DNA of 55,531 nucleotides from Ettlia oleoabundans (GCA_019693395.1 JAAMXP010003512.1:1-55531), one strand, 5' to 3'; positions 22,974 to 35,400 are shown, numbered from the stretch's first letter. Program-made: numbers and translations. Notes: generated by a model not told the origin, from the letters alone.

Positions 22974-23478
22974 GAGCCCCAGGCTGCCCATGCTGCCAAG
23001 CGCTGTGCAGCATGCGGGGTGTGCATCCCAACAGTCGGCAGCATGCTGCCAGTGCTACCCTTTCTGTATGCGGGACAATACGGCGTAAATGCTGCCCCAG
23101 TGAGGAGCAGCATGCTGGCGTTTGGGTGCGCGTCTGGCGACTCAGCTCGTAGCACATAGGCAGTGCGACAGCTAGCAGCGGCAGGCGGCGTGCTGGCAGG
23201 CAGGCAGTGGCTTTCTGATGCCCCAATGCCCTGCACATGTCTGTTAGGAGTCGATGACAACGTTTTAGCTGGAGTCGCTCTCCAAAGCGCACAACTCAAC
23301 TGCCTCTCTTCTTATTTGCGCTTTCATCCTCACATGAATGAAACGATTATTCGTAGCAAAGGTGAACCTCCCGTCAGAGGCAACATTGACGTGAAGCACA
23401 AGCAGGCAGAAATCCAGGCGCAACCTTTGCATTGCTTTGTTCTTGAAATGCTCAAAACGATCAAAAGGCTTGGAGTGG
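22974..23478. other. Convergent intergenic region
   Basis: 505 bp between the 3' ends of the 3'-phosphatase (+) and methyltransferase (-) genes. No gene or clear TGTAA is seen on either strand. Confidence 0.5.
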
Positions 23479-25120
23479 CTATTTGGCGGCAATAACAAAC
23501 ACGGTCCAACGATCTTGGCCTGCACCCGGCTTCGCCTCAAAGTCGCACTGTGCCGCCACTGTATCCACGCTTGGGACTGTCGTGGAGGCGCTCGCACTCC
23601 TATCAAGCATGTCGCTGTCAGAGGCAGTTCGGCTGGCAACCAGCTCTGCAGCAATTGCAGCACGGCTCGTCGCCTCCAGCAGCTGGGGCCAGCCGGAGTT
23701 TGCGAGAATGCCTGCCAGGGCGGGACGGTCATCAGCTGGCAGGAAGCCGCTGCGCCACGTCGCCACTAGCTCAGGAGGGAAGGGGGCGTAGGCAGCGGCA
23801 CCCTGCTGAATAAGCTCCAGAAGCTCGGTGGTGGTGTGGTGGAAGATCAGAAAGCTCCCAGGTGGTGACGCGTCTGCAAATCAAGCAGGCGGGCAGGGCA
23901 GAAATATGGTTTGAGCGGCAGCAATAGAGAAGTAGAGAAAAGAGTTTGTTGGGTTAAGATGCCATGATTGCATCCGCGGCGGTCAGCTGGACAGTGATAC
24001 CGGTCAGCCCAAGCCACCTTGCAAATGCTGCCCAACACGCACTCGCTGCCGACATAACATACACTATCGTAACATGTCGGCACTTAGTAAATAATGGCCT
24101 TCAAGCTGCTCCTTAAAGGCTCACCTGCTGCCTCCCACAGCAGGGTGTTGGCCTGCTCTGATGTAAGGTACATGAGCAGTCCCTCTGCAATCCACACGGT
24201 CGGCAGGCTGGTGTCAAGTCCTGCTTCCATCAACGCCACTGACCACCCAGGCTTGCTGAGGTCTGCCGCTAGGGAGGTCCATGAGGCCACATGCAAGGGG
24301 CAAGTGCTGTGCTGGGAGGCATCAAAGGCAGCACCCAGCTGGCTAAGGTGCTCCCGCTTGGCAGCTGCAACCTCAGGAAGGTCCACCTCAAACCAGCGCA
24401 CGCCAGGTGGCATGGGGAGGCGCCACGGTCGCGCGTCGTACCCTGCCCCCAGCACCACCACCTGGCGTGGGATCTGCTTTCGATAATTGGCTGGAGCAGT
24501 CTCCAGTGCTGCCAGTAGCTGCCGGTCAAACCACCACACCCTGGCTCCCACGTTTGAGTAGCAGAAGCGGCGGTCGGAGCGCACCGCAGTTGGTTCCTGA
24601 CCAATGCCGCTTTGGTGTCCACCTTTTGCGCTAGGCTGAACCGTCGAATCTGTTATTGTTGCTGCTGCATTCCCGGCTGGCCCTGACTCTGCGCTTGCTT
24701 CTGGTGCTGCAGTGCCGGACAGCTGCACCCTGCCGTTGCCGCTGCCGTCGAGCCGTGGAAAGGGCCGTGCAAGTCGCAGCGCCTCGCTCAGTGCTTCGCT
24801 GCCCGCCAGGGCTGCCGCAAAGGGATCCACAAATAGGGGCTGAGGCTCCAATGACTCCAAGGCTCTCCAGGCTGCACAGAGCAGATTTGGGGGAAGAGTA
24901 TGGTGAGCGGGCGGGCGGGGGTGACCGCCATTGGGTGGATGCGGGGCAATGACGCCGCCTGAGTCCGCAACGCTCCTGCTACCAGCCTGCCACTATCAGC
25001 GACAGGGTCGACATGTCGCCCTCGCTTGCTCCGCGCTACCGCAAGCCAGCGTCCCACCCTGATTCCTAAACCCAAGGCGAGCACCCACGTGAGGAGCCTT
25101 TCAAACACGACATATGTCAT
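23479..25120 (-). CDS. SAM-dependent methyltransferase (LCMT/TIGR00027-like), membrane-anchored, copy 1
   Basis: Class I methyltransferase of the leucine carboxyl methyltransferase-like family; the acceptor is unknown. Exons 25120-24976, 24871-24125 and 23873-23479 give 428 residues. Seen: an N-terminal hydrophobic segment (LLTWVLALGLGI), RALESLEPQPLFVDPFAAALAG, the SAM loop VVVLGAGYDARPW, acidic motif WFEVDLPEV, and PTVWIAEGLLMYLT, all family hallmarks, then a C-terminal GSFLIFHHTTTELL. Exon 1 is exactly 145 nt, the same as in the paralog at 38510-41789; keeping frame needs the intron to begin GA instead of GT (24975 downward). TAG is followed by TGA five codons later. Head-to-head with the TFIIH p44 gene. 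Confidence 0.82.
24872..24975 (-). other. Apparent GA-AG intron
   Basis: Junction GTAGCAG|GAGCGTTG ... ctgtgcag|CCTGG. Both the exon length and the phase (48 codons plus one base) equal those of the paralog, whose donor at the same place is normal (GCTG|GTGAGG). A mutated donor or a base error would look the same. Confidence 0.5.
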
Positions 25121-25733
25121 TGTGAATAGTTACGGCAATGAAGGACGCAAACGAACGAAACCTTCACTAAAGTTCTGACCCACGACAGGCTGGCGGCAAG
25201 GGTGAGGCCATTAGGTGTGCGCATAGATCTCAGCTGATAGAGGGCCAGCAATGCCCGAGGCAGGTGACCATCAGTGTAACAGCTTGCGGCGCGTGTCAAG
25301 AAGTGGCAACAATGGCCGATTGCAGGTCGGCACCGCCAAGCCGGCACTTGGGTCATACCGCCTTGCCATGCCTTCTCGTCAGTTGATGCATTGGGGCGAC
25401 ATGCGCCTGCTTCGTGCTGTCAGACATTCGGATCAATATCCCCTCCTCTCCATAAGTGGGTGTGGATGCTGATCTCCAGAGATGACGGGCCCAACCTTTG
25501 GCGCCGCCACATCATCGACGCGGCGGGAGTGCTGTGGTGCTCGGAATCAGAGCTTTGGGGTGTTGCTGTCTCGCAAACCCTCGCCTGGTAAGTCATTACA
25601 CTTCGGCGATGGACGGCACCAGGCGGCGCCCCACACAAACGTGCATGTCGCTGATCTGAGGGTGGCGACTGTCGCATGCGTCTCCATATTACTGGTTTGA
25701 TTATAAACTTCTGCAACCCTTACCGGGCTGCTG
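25121..25733. promoter_or_regulatory. Divergent promoter region (methyltransferase / TFIIH p44)
   Basis: 613 bp between divergent starts. A TTATAAA string lies at about 25700, some 30 bp before the p44 ATG, as the only TATA-like element. No gene is recognised inside. Confidence 0.4.
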
Positions 25734-28700
25734 ATGGCGGCCGGAGGCTTGACCGATGGGCGGGGGATGGAATTGGAGGACGACGGCGACGACCTAAGGT
25801 TAGCAGTGCTCTTCGTGAACGATTGATGTTGCGCTGACGGTTGCCATATAGCGGTCCAGGAGCATTGCTGCTCACTGATGCGCTGCCGCCGTCGCCTGCC
25901 ACCCAGCGTGCTCCGGTGTGGTGCAACACCTGCAGGGCTGATGAGCAGGCTCGTGGCCAGAGCGCCTTCGAGCGCGAGTATGAGGACGATCACTCCTGGG
26001 AGGCACTTGAGGAGGATGAGTTTGGCAACCTGCGGGCGCCGGTGAGGCGCCAGCTTGTGCGTTCCTCAGGGGCAGGAGATTGACCAATGCAGCGCTGCGC
26101 TCAAAACGCAGCACCCACGTCCCTCGCCCCGCAGCTCAAGTTGATGGGCTGCCGTTAACTTCCTGCAGTTTATGACAGTTTGGAAGCTGTTTGATCTGCC
26201 TGCACTGCGATCGACGCCGCTGTGCTGGATTGCTACGTGCTCCACCAGCTGCTCCCTTGACCCGTCGACTTTCTTGCGACTTGTGACGCCAACCGCCGCT
26301 GGCCCCTGCAGGACCGCGCCGAGGAGCAGCGGGCACGGCGGCGGCGCCTGCTAAGCGCCGCACAGAGCGCACGCATCAGGCGGGGCATGATTCGGTTTGT
26401 GCAGGTGGTACTGGATCTGTCGCGGGCTGCCTCCCTGTCAGGTGGGCTGAGGACTCCCGGGAAAGGCAGAAAGCATGCTTCTATTGGACAAAAGCAGAAT
26501 CAGGGTTGGTGGGACAGGACATTGGCGATGTTGCTGCAGCAGCAGTTGAAGTTTGCATTGCCTACTCGGGTTATGTGGAAAAGCAACTCACAAGATAGTT
26601 GTAGCCGATTTACCTCACCTGCTGCTGCAATCAACGCACGCTGGGTTTGGTACTCTGCATTGCGCCCCATTCATCCATCCAAACCTGCAAAGTGCATGCA
26701 GACATGCGGCCGGTGCGCGCTGCAGTCATGTCGGGCGTTCTTCAGCAGTTTGTGCGTACTTTCTTTGATGAGAACCCTCTCAGCCAGCTGGGGTTGATAG
26801 TGCTGCGCAACGGAGTGGCAGAAAGGCTGTCAGAGCTTTCTTCCAGTCCCGTGAGTGTCTCACTCTTCATTTGCTGCATGTTGGCGTCGGTGCCTGCGAC
26901 AGTGGCAAGGCAGTGACAGGCACCCTGGTGTCTGCTTCTGTGCATCAACGGTGCACGCGTGCACACAGCATGCATGCAAGCATGAGTGCGATTTCTTGCA
27001 CTTGCTGATGTGTCACCCATTGCAAGGCTTCTGCTGTGCGAGTCATAGTCCATGGTGGTTTCAGCTGGGTTGTAAACTGGGTTGTATAGCGTCGCAATTG
27101 CACGCAGGAGGCTCACATTGCCAAGCTGCGGAGCAACCTCGACGCAGGGGGCGACGCCTCGCTGCAGAATGCACTCGACCTGGCTGTCGACTCCCTCAAG
27201 AGCATCCCGCCCTACGGACACAGGTGCGGGTGGCCGGGTGAGATGGCTGGTGGTTGAGTCAGCATGTCAGTGCAATCTGATGCAGAATATCGCGGCTCGG
27301 TTGAGTTGGGCATCCTCACTTGTTTCCATGGATCCGGTGATGGTTGCGGGGTTGGCGGTGGGGTGAGGGTAGAGTTGTGGTCTTTACTGTGTGTGTGTGT
27401 GGTGATGGTAATGGTGGTGGTGGTGGGTGGGTGGTGGTGGTGGTGTGGTTGGAGGCATCCGTGTCCATGCCTGCTGATTCTGGTTGACGCTTCTACACAC
27501 CCCCACCCCCATCCCCACCCCCCACCCCAAACCGTTCGTCCTTTTGCAGGGAGGTGCTAATCATGTTTGCGGCCCTCAGCACTTGTGACCCCGGAGACAT
27601 CAGCCAGACCATCAAGGCGGCCAAGCAGCATCGCGTGCGCGTGTCGGGTGCGCCCATCTGCCCACTGCCGGCTGCCTGCCTGCCTGCCGGCTGCATAGGC
27701 TCTACATGCAGGATGCACTCCTGCTACTCTGACCTCAATGTTGATAAATTCCAGTCTGTAGTGGGAGGGTTTTATTTTTTGAAGTTGAAAGGTTGGGAAC
27801 TGGGTCTGGGATGCCGACGGGACGGGGCGCAGCCACACGCACGGTGCCATCACCCACTCGTACCCTGCATCAGTCCGGTATGTGCCAGCAATCTCACCTG
27901 GTGGTCCCGATGGTGCCTGCAGTGGTGGGCTTGGCCGCTGAGATGTACATCTGCCGACGTATGACGGACCAGACGGGCGGTACCTACACAGGTGAGGACT
28001 CTCACAGCATGGCTGACCACTGATGGAATGTTGTAATGCGTTGTGTGGGCTTCGATACTGGTGGCTGGAAAGACAACGCTCCCCATATACCTGTAGATTG
28101 ATCAGCGGGAATGCAGATGAGCCATTTTTTGATGGCCTTCCAGCATTGAAATCACCCGCACAGCCAGCCAGCTGCATGCATAGCTGCGTCCACCTGGGCT
28201 TATTATATCAATTTGTCGTCTATAGTGGCCATGAGTGAGCTGCAGGTGCACGAGCTGATGCCTGCTGCATTTCGTGCGCTTTCTTATCTTTGTGCTGTGC
28301 TGCAGTTGCCACAAGTGAGGGTCACCTGCAGGAGCTGATGCTGGCGCATGCGGTGCCCCCTCCCGCTCCGCCCGGCTCCAGCTCGGTGAGCCTCGTGCGC
28401 ATGGGCTTCCCCGCAAGAAACTCAGAGGCCCCAGGCACAGGCGCCTTCTGCGGTGCGCATGTGCATCCTGCTGCTTGATTGCTTCCCTGGATCACCGATT
28501 TTGCAGCCAGTAGCTGGCAACAAGGCAGAGGCAGTCTTGACTTCAAAACGCTGCTGCATGTTTGTCAGGCAAGGCATTAGTTGTTTGCCGAACACATTGT
28601 TGCCGCCTTTTGGGCACTACATCCATCCTGCCAACACACGCCTCCGCCTCACAATCCTCTCTCCCTACCTCACAACCTGCAACTGCCTGCATTGCAGGCG

Positions 28701-29512
28701 CTGAGTGCCTGCTGCAGCCAGGCGGCTACACCTGCCCCAAGTGCAAGGCGCGGGTGGCGGAACTGCCCAGCCAGTGCCACGTGTGCGGGCTGTCCCTAGT
28801 CGCCTCCCCTCACCTGGCCCGCTCCTACCACCACTTGTTCCCGGTCAAGCCCTTCGCAGAAGTGCCGCAGCAGGAGCTGGAGGGCATCACGGTGAGATGA
28901 GCCAGGCACTGATGCCTGGTGATCCTGCCTGGTGCTGCTGCTGCCTGTAGCAGCTGTTGGCTTGTGCTCCTCCCTGTCCGCCTAGTGCTGCTGCCTTTGG
29001 CTGCCTGCCTTGCTGCAAGCCAGCCTGCCCTCCTTGCTGCCGTTTTCAACCAAATTACTTCGCGTTGCACAACAGATGTTGTTGCTTTCTACTAAATGTA
29101 GACCTTACATCCACGCCGTCACGTTGTGTTACGATGCGTTGCGTCGGGGCGCATTTGCCTGTGTGGTGCGTGATGCCAGCTGGCTACATTGTGATGTGAT
29201 CAAATTCCTCCACCTTCTGTTACCCCACCCCTGCAGGGCTGCAACGGTGAGCAGCCCGACTATGAGCCGGCCTTTGTGGCAGGCAGGCCCTACTGCTTCG
29301 GCTGCTACCTGCCCCTGGGGCAGCAGCCGGGCGCCACAAGCGCTAACGGCAGCAAAGGCCGGGCAGCGGCGGCCGCCGCAGCAGCGGCAGCGGCGGCAGC
29401 TGCACCCGGGCTTGGCATCGTGTCGCGGTGCCCTGACTGCCGCCACCTGTACTGCTTTGACTGCGATGCGTACATCCACGAGCAGCTACACAACTGCCCC
29501 GGCTGTTGTTGA
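25734..29512 (+). CDS. GTF2H2: TFIIH core subunit p44 (Ssl1/GTF2H2)
   Basis: Subunit of the general transcription and nucleotide-excision-repair factor TFIIH; p44 stimulates the XPD helicase. Ten exons (25734-25798, 25936-26041, 26312-26441, 26702-26850, 27108-27223, 27550-27647, 27923-27991, 28306-28452, 28698-28891, 29237-29512) give 449 residues. Seen: [18 protein letters not shown], the Ssl1-type von Willebrand A fold ([75 protein letters not shown]), the C4 zinc finger ([21 protein letters not shown]), [17 protein letters not shown], and the C-terminal RING-like CFGCYLPL...RCPDC..LYCFDCD..H..HNCPGC. A poly-Ala run of 14 residues interrupts the RING between its first and second Cys pairs, unusual for this subunit. 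All introns are GT-AG. Confidence 0.95.
27395..27532 (+). repeat. Facing G-rich and C-rich tracts in an intron
   Basis: A GT/GGT-rich tract (about 27390-27452) and a CCCCAC-rich tract (about 27496-27532) lie in the same intron of the p44 gene. They could pair as a stem, and the G-rich half could form a quadruplex in RNA. Confidence 0.6.
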
Positions 29513-30223
29513 GGGACAGCCAGCCCGCCAGCTTGCTACCACCAATTGTTAAATGAGCCCTAACTGTCGTGTGCTGCCAGTGACCATTCTACTGTACATA
29601 ACCATTTCAGAACTGCGCTTACCTGTTCCTCTCATGTCTCCTCCTATCTTCCACAATAATGCTTGCCAACTGCACGCCTGCTGCTGTGCATGAGCAACAT
29701 GTGCAGCACGCCTTTGTGACAATTACCACTTAACAACGACCATTACCACTATACATATAAAGCAGGTGGCTTGCACAGCAGGGTTCTAGGCGTTTGCAAA
29801 GCTGCAGCTGTTGAGGAGAAAGTCTGACACTCAACAACTGGAACTCATTAATAAGCAGCACCCTCATGAGGAGGGCATGATACTTGCAGATTTAACAACA
29901 AGAGAAAGCACCAGAAACGACAGGCAGGAAAGAATGCTGTAGACTTTATTTATTCATAAACAAAGAGCAGGCTATGCAGCATAACGCAACCTCTCAGCAT
30001 GCTCGACAGGCTAGCGCGCTCGACGCTGCCAATCCCAGGGTTCTGCATGGTGCATCAGCTGGGGTGCATCATATCCCATGCTGCTTTCCCAAACCATGCT
30101 ATCTCCCCCTTTATTTGAATCTAAGAGGGGGCTGTGGTACAAGCCAAAGGCAGCCCATTGGTTGAGATGTTTGATTCCGCGCTATTACAGGTGGTAAGTA
30201 CTGGACCAGCTCGGGGTGCCAGC
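29513..30223. other. Convergent intergenic region with 3' UTRs
   Basis: 711 bp between the p44 (+) and MTRR (-) stop codons. AT-richer than its surroundings. It carries a minus-strand TGTAA at 30185-30189; no gene is seen. Confidence 0.5.
30185..30189 (-). terminator. Candidate polyadenylation signal TGTAA
   Basis: Minus-strand TGTAA 35 nt after the MTRR stop codon. Confidence 0.45.
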
Positions 30224-33200
30224 TCAGCTCCAGATGTCCCGCACGTACCGACCCTGCCGCGTCATCTCCGCCAGCTGCTCAGCAGCTTCCGTCTCTGCAC
30301 AGGCATTGGCAGGAGGATATGAAGCTTGACATTACGAGCACAGGGGCTAGCGCGGGCCGAAACATGACTCTTTGGCTCTTGAAGAAAGCACAAAAAAGCA
30401 AGCACAAAAAGCAGACCCATTCTATCTGCAAGCAGACAACAAGAAGAACGCACAGCAGGCCCGTCAGGGGCGCCACCGCCAGCCCAGCGGTGCATCCAAG
30501 CATTCACCTGAGAGGCCGCCCTGCTGCTGCAGGATGGTTGAGAGGCATGCGTGAACATCCTTGGCCATGTTGGCGCCGTCGCCGCACAGATACACCCGCG
30601 CACCGTCCCTGCAGCCAGGGATGAGGAGGAGGGACAAGAAGGGTCGTGAAGACAAACCCAACAGATTGTAAGCACACGCGCCGCTGTTAACCCCCGTCAC
30701 CCCCAACGCATCCCTGAAGGCGGCCGCCTGCACAGGCTGTGGGCAGTAGAACCAGTGGGAGTGGCAGCAGGCAGACAAGCCACCCACCCACCCACGTGCA
30801 CGTGAATACACATTGACGAACTATCATGCTCGCACGATACCCACCAATTTTCCTCACGCAATCAGCAACATGCCCAAACCCCGAAAAGCTTCGAAAACCT
30901 GTTCTTAATTGCACATCAGCCTTCCACCCACTCAGCCAGCATCCACCCAACCACCCCACTCACTCACCAGCCACCCCACCCACCCACCCACTCAATCAGC
31001 AAGCCATCTCAGCTACCTGACAATGAGTTGGTGCAGCTCCTCGGCATGTTGCTGCATCATGTGCTGCACGTACACCTTGTGCTCCTGGGCACGGGAGAAG
31101 GCAACGTGCAGGCGATCCAAAGTGCCATCTGCTGCAAAGCCCTGCAATTAACAACAACCACAAGCCAGCAAGGGGCAGGATGCTTAGGGTAGGATGCTTC
31201 TTTGGTTTGGGCTGCACCTGGATGGTGTGCTACGGCCGGATGGCAAGCAGTGTGGAGGAGTGAGCAAAGGGCAGAGCAGGACAGATGATGCAACCCCGAT
31301 AGAAAGGGTGCGATATTGAGAATGCGCGAGATTGAGGAAAGGGACGCTGCGGTTTGGAAGCAGTTACCACAACACCGCATAGCACATGCATAGCACCACA
31401 TGCAGTACACTACCTCCAAGTCCTGGCGGTACAGGAAATCATGGTCCTCCCGGCGGCAGCCAAAGTACAGCCAAGCGGCGCCCCTTGTACCGCGGGCAGT
31501 ACCATTGCTCTCGCCGCTGCCTGCGGCCCCAGAAGCTGCCGCCAGCAGCGCACGGCGGTGCTGCAGGAAGCCCCTGAAGGGCGTAACTCCTGTGCCCGGC
31601 CCGATCATGATCATGGGGGTTTCCAGGCTGTCTGGCGGACCAAAGGCGCCACCGCGGCGGAGGAAGATGGGCAGGCGCAGCCCAGCTTCAGCAGCAGGCT
31701 GCTTTCCAGTGGCCACTGGGTCACACAGGCGGTACAGCCAGTTTGATGCCACACCAAGATGCTCGCCATACTGCTGTGTGCTGTACCGCACAACGGTAAA
31801 AGCCACTTGTACCTGCGAGAGTCAGAGGGGGGGGGCAGGCAAGCGGCGAGCAACCGCAATCTACTCAGCGATAAAAAAAGAACCATGGGATGTGCAATTT
31901 GAACTTTGTTCCCATGAGGGACTGGGGAAAGAAAGCAGACTCGGTTGTGCCACTTGACCATAGCACCCAATAGCAGCAAGCACAGGTGTGCCCTTTTCAG
32001 GCACCAAACACACAAACAGAACGGCGCACAACATGCAAGACGCCCCCACCTTGTCTGGCTGTTCCAGCGGGGAGCAGCTGAGAGAATACATGCGGGCTGC
32101 TAAAGGGGGCAGGGCATCCAGCAGGGCATCCAGCAGTGGTCGGCAGGAGGGGAACTGCTGCAACAGGGCCAATAGGGAGGGCCGGCCTTCCACCATCTGC
32201 CTGCCGTACTCCTCGCGCCCGTCCCGCGAGCACAGGTGCAGCAGGGTTCGGCGCTCGGCTGGCTCGCTGCAGTGCTCCGCCAGCAGCCGCAGCAGCGATT
32301 TACGAGGGGGACCAGTTAGGTCCACGCCGCTAGTGAGTGCGCTGCGCACGCTGCATGGCGCGCGCAGGTGCGGCAGCAGCCGCTCAGCACTGCCTCTATT
32401 GGTGCCGCCTGCTGAATCAGCATCTGTGCCAGCTGGCGCCACATCAAACACCGCCTCTCCATCCAGCTCCAGCCGCTGCAGCAGGGCCGCCACGAGTGCC
32501 TCGTCGTTCTGAGGCAGTACGCCGATGGAGTCCCCAGGGGCGTACCGCATGCCGCTGCCGCTAATGTCCAGCTCGAGGTGCAGCACCTGCGGCAAGTTTG
32601 ATGACGTTGGATGAAAACGCAATATTAACGGTTTTTCTTCCGTTAAAAATTTAAGGAGCATAATCGGTCCACAAAGAAACCCATATAGCGAGAAGCAGCA
32701 GACAGATGGGAGACTAGAATGCGCTTTGCACCGGGATGCGACAATGGACCGAGCCGCTCCTGCAAGAGTTGGCCAGCTGCTGCTGCTGCCGAAGAAGCAA
32801 CCTGTCACGTACAATTGTAGTAACCCGGCAGCTTCACCTGCTGCCATGCTATCCCAATTAGCGGCATGGTTGGCAGCTCACCTGCCGATCAGCTCCAGAC
32901 AGCTCTGTAGTTAGGTAGCGTGCGTCAGTGAGGGGCGCCCAGAAGGGCTGCTCCGCGCTGTACTGCCCCTCAGGGTCGCGGTACGCCACCTCAGCACGAC
33001 TGGGTGCTGCCGCCTCAGCCGCTCTTACTGCAGCAGCTGCCGTGCCACTGCTTTCTTGCCACACCAGCCGCACACGGCAGCGTGGCAGCGGCGGCACGCC
33101 AGCAAGCTCGGTGCCACCTGCCGCCGCTGTTGACCCAGCTGCTGCTGGTGCCGCAGATACAGTGCCGTTGGCGGCTGCAGCCGGCCCATTGTGAGCTGCA

Positions 33201-34813
33201 GCAGCGTCCTCCGGCTGTACTGCCTTGCGCAGTGCCGGCCACAGCCCCTCCAGCCACTTGTCAAGCCCCTCCTCAATGCCATCAACCTCATCAGCCTCCC
33301 CCACAGGATAGAACTGCAGGCAGATGGCAGGCAGGTCAGGCAGGCAGGGCAAACCACACATAACCCTATAAGCTGCATGCAACACATAAATGCATCACCG
33401 GGCATTGTTACCCACCCAACCTCCCACCCACATGCACCATCCCCAACAGCATGGTTACCAACCCACCCACCCACCTGCTCTGCCCCCAGGTCAATAAAGC
33501 GCTGCTTGATGGAGCGAGGCACGTGCTGGTACCGCGTGTAGTTGCTGTCACCCAGCCCAAAGCCTGTGAACAAGATGCCGGTCAGCAGGCCAGCAGGCTG
33601 GGTCTTGCGGCGCAGAGCGGCGTAGAACCTGCATCAGTGTGGCAGTTGTGCTATGCAGCTGGTTTCATCTCTGTGTTTCCTCTTTGGTAATGCTGATGAT
33701 TGAAGCTTGCTCGTCCGAATGTCTAGCTGTGCTGCTTGCCTAACTTCCTCATGCTGCTCAAACCCCTACTGCTGCTCATTCAACGCTTACTCAATGCTTA
33801 CTGAATGCCACTGCAGCTCGCTCCTGCTGCTCACTCACTTGGCGGCATTGTCAGGGGCGTCGCCGTCGCCGGTAGAACTAGCCACGTACAGAACCACGGG
33901 CGCATGAGTGGCCGTCAGGTTTTCAAACCCAAACTCGTTCATCGAGGCCACCTGGAGCGAAGGACGGGGACAGGAATGAAGGCAAGCTTTGCTAGTGTTG
34001 TTACGGGAGATGGCGGGATTGTAGTGACAGGAGAGCAGAGCATGGGTTGCCACCCAAAATCAATGGTTGGAAACCTGGAGGAAACCTTAGGGAGGGTGCC
34101 CCTGCAAGACAGCTTCGTGGGCTGCATGCCAGCAAGCAAAGTCGCTTTCAAGCAAACAGGCGGATGGTGACAGCTTCAGAGATGGCTTCTGCCCACTCAG
34201 CTCTTCCGAAAAATGTGCCTTCTTTACTCACCCGGCCCTTGACGCCCTTCTGCTCCGCCTCTGCTTGGATGTTCTTGGCGATCTCTGAGGCGGTGCCGGT
34301 TTGGGAGGCGTATAGCACCACCAGTTCCTTGGCAGGAGGCTTTTGGCTTTTGGCTGCTGCCTTAGATGCACGCTGCGCCCTCAGACGAGCGAGGATGGCT
34401 GCACCCCCGGTGGCGACAGGTGGCCCAGCGGGGGCTTTGGGTGTTGGTGCTGCCGCTGGTGTCAAGGTGGGTGCTGGTGGTGTGGGCACACCTGGGCCTG
34501 CTGGTGCTGCTGCAGTGCTGCCTGGAGTGGCAGCTGAGGCGGGGGCAGTTTGAAGGGACACTTCTGTTGGAGCTGGTGCCGCTGGGGCTGCTGGTGCTGG
34601 TGCTGTGACTGTTGCGACGGCATCACTTGACACAGGTGCAGCGACCGGCGGCGCTGCGCCAGGAACAGCAGGGGCGGCGGCTGTCGCTGGTGTGGCTGCT
34701 GGTGCTGTCGCTGGTGCAGCAATTGCGTGTTTAGCGGCTGCGCTTGGCTCGGCACTACTGCCAGCTGCCCGCTGTGCTCGCAGCCGGGCCAGAAGGGCGG
34801 CTCCTCCAGAGCT
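30224..34813 (-). CDS. MTRR: Methionine synthase reductase-like diflavin reductase (5' exon unresolved)
   Basis: NADPH-FAD-FMN electron chain that reactivates B12-dependent methionine synthase. Exons 34813-34232, 33951-33839, 33628-33475, 33313-32882, 32586-32050, 31812-31414, 31141-31017, 30608-30508 and 30294-30224 keep frame for 838 codons. Seen: an Ala/Pro-rich N-terminus with two LARLRAQRA motifs, the FMN loop [45 protein letters not shown], then [12 protein letters not shown] as in human MTRR, FAD-binding [17 protein letters not shown]-binding [25 protein letters not shown] and the C-terminal RYVRDIWS (aromatic Trp then Ser, the MTRR ending). Generic P450 reductases end differently, so MTRR is favoured. 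The start codon lies in an upstream exon at about 34950-35040; no phase-consistent ATG was found. Confidence 0.88.
34365..34813 (-). other. Duplicated LARLRAQRA motif flanking an Ala/Pro linker
   Basis: [14 protein letters not shown] (at the start of the exon) and [14 protein letters not shown] (near 34370-34410) bracket about 120 residues made almost only of Ala, Pro, Thr, Val and Gly, ahead of the FMN domain. Confidence 0.75.
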
Positions 34814-35038
34814 CTGCAGTCCGACGGCAGACACAGCAGGGTTAGCAGCGCAGCAACCCGCAAGGCATGCTTGTTGGATATGATGCCAGGAAAACAGCAA
34901 ACCACTCCAAAGACAGCTGGCTAGCAACTATCAGCAGAATGGGCTTCAACCCTCTCTGGTAGTGGCGGCAGGGAGGAGGCAGCAGCCAGAGGCGGCGGAG
35001 GCGCAGCAGAGGCTGTGGCCACAGGGCACGGCTGACAT

Positions 35039-35400
35039 GTCCTACCATTGCTAGCGCGTCTTTACGAATGGCTAGAAGAGGTCGTGGCAGCGAGTCTGCC
35101 CTGTAGAAGTTTGATTGGTCAGCTTTTCACAGACACCTACAGACTGTGAACGTATCGCTGCTCAAGTTACTGCACTCCATTTAGTACCAAGCTGCATTGA
35201 GCCAGCAGGGAAGACAGTCCGTGCTGCGCATTGCGCCTCGTCATAGCACGGTAAGGGTTTGCAAGCGCCAAACTACCCACTCCACCAAAGTCGTAGTTCT
35301 CCATTGAGCTGTATCTTCAGGTCATCGCGCAGATCGCCGCCAGCGCGCCTAAGTGCCGTACCTCGGATCGGAACCTTCTCTACTTGCCCAGAACACTCGG
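35039..35400. promoter_or_regulatory. Divergent promoter region (MTRR / UFD1-UBX)
   Basis: About 360 bp. It probably holds both promoters and possibly the missing first exon of MTRR. No TATA box is clear. Confidence 0.35.

Noticed and set aside
27557..28177. 206-codon minus-strand ORF
   Set aside because: It is the shadow of p44 exons and introns; no family features and no codon-level signal.
31861..32847. 328-codon minus-strand ORF as an independent gene
   Set aside because: It is the MTRR FAD-domain exon read through into both flanking introns.
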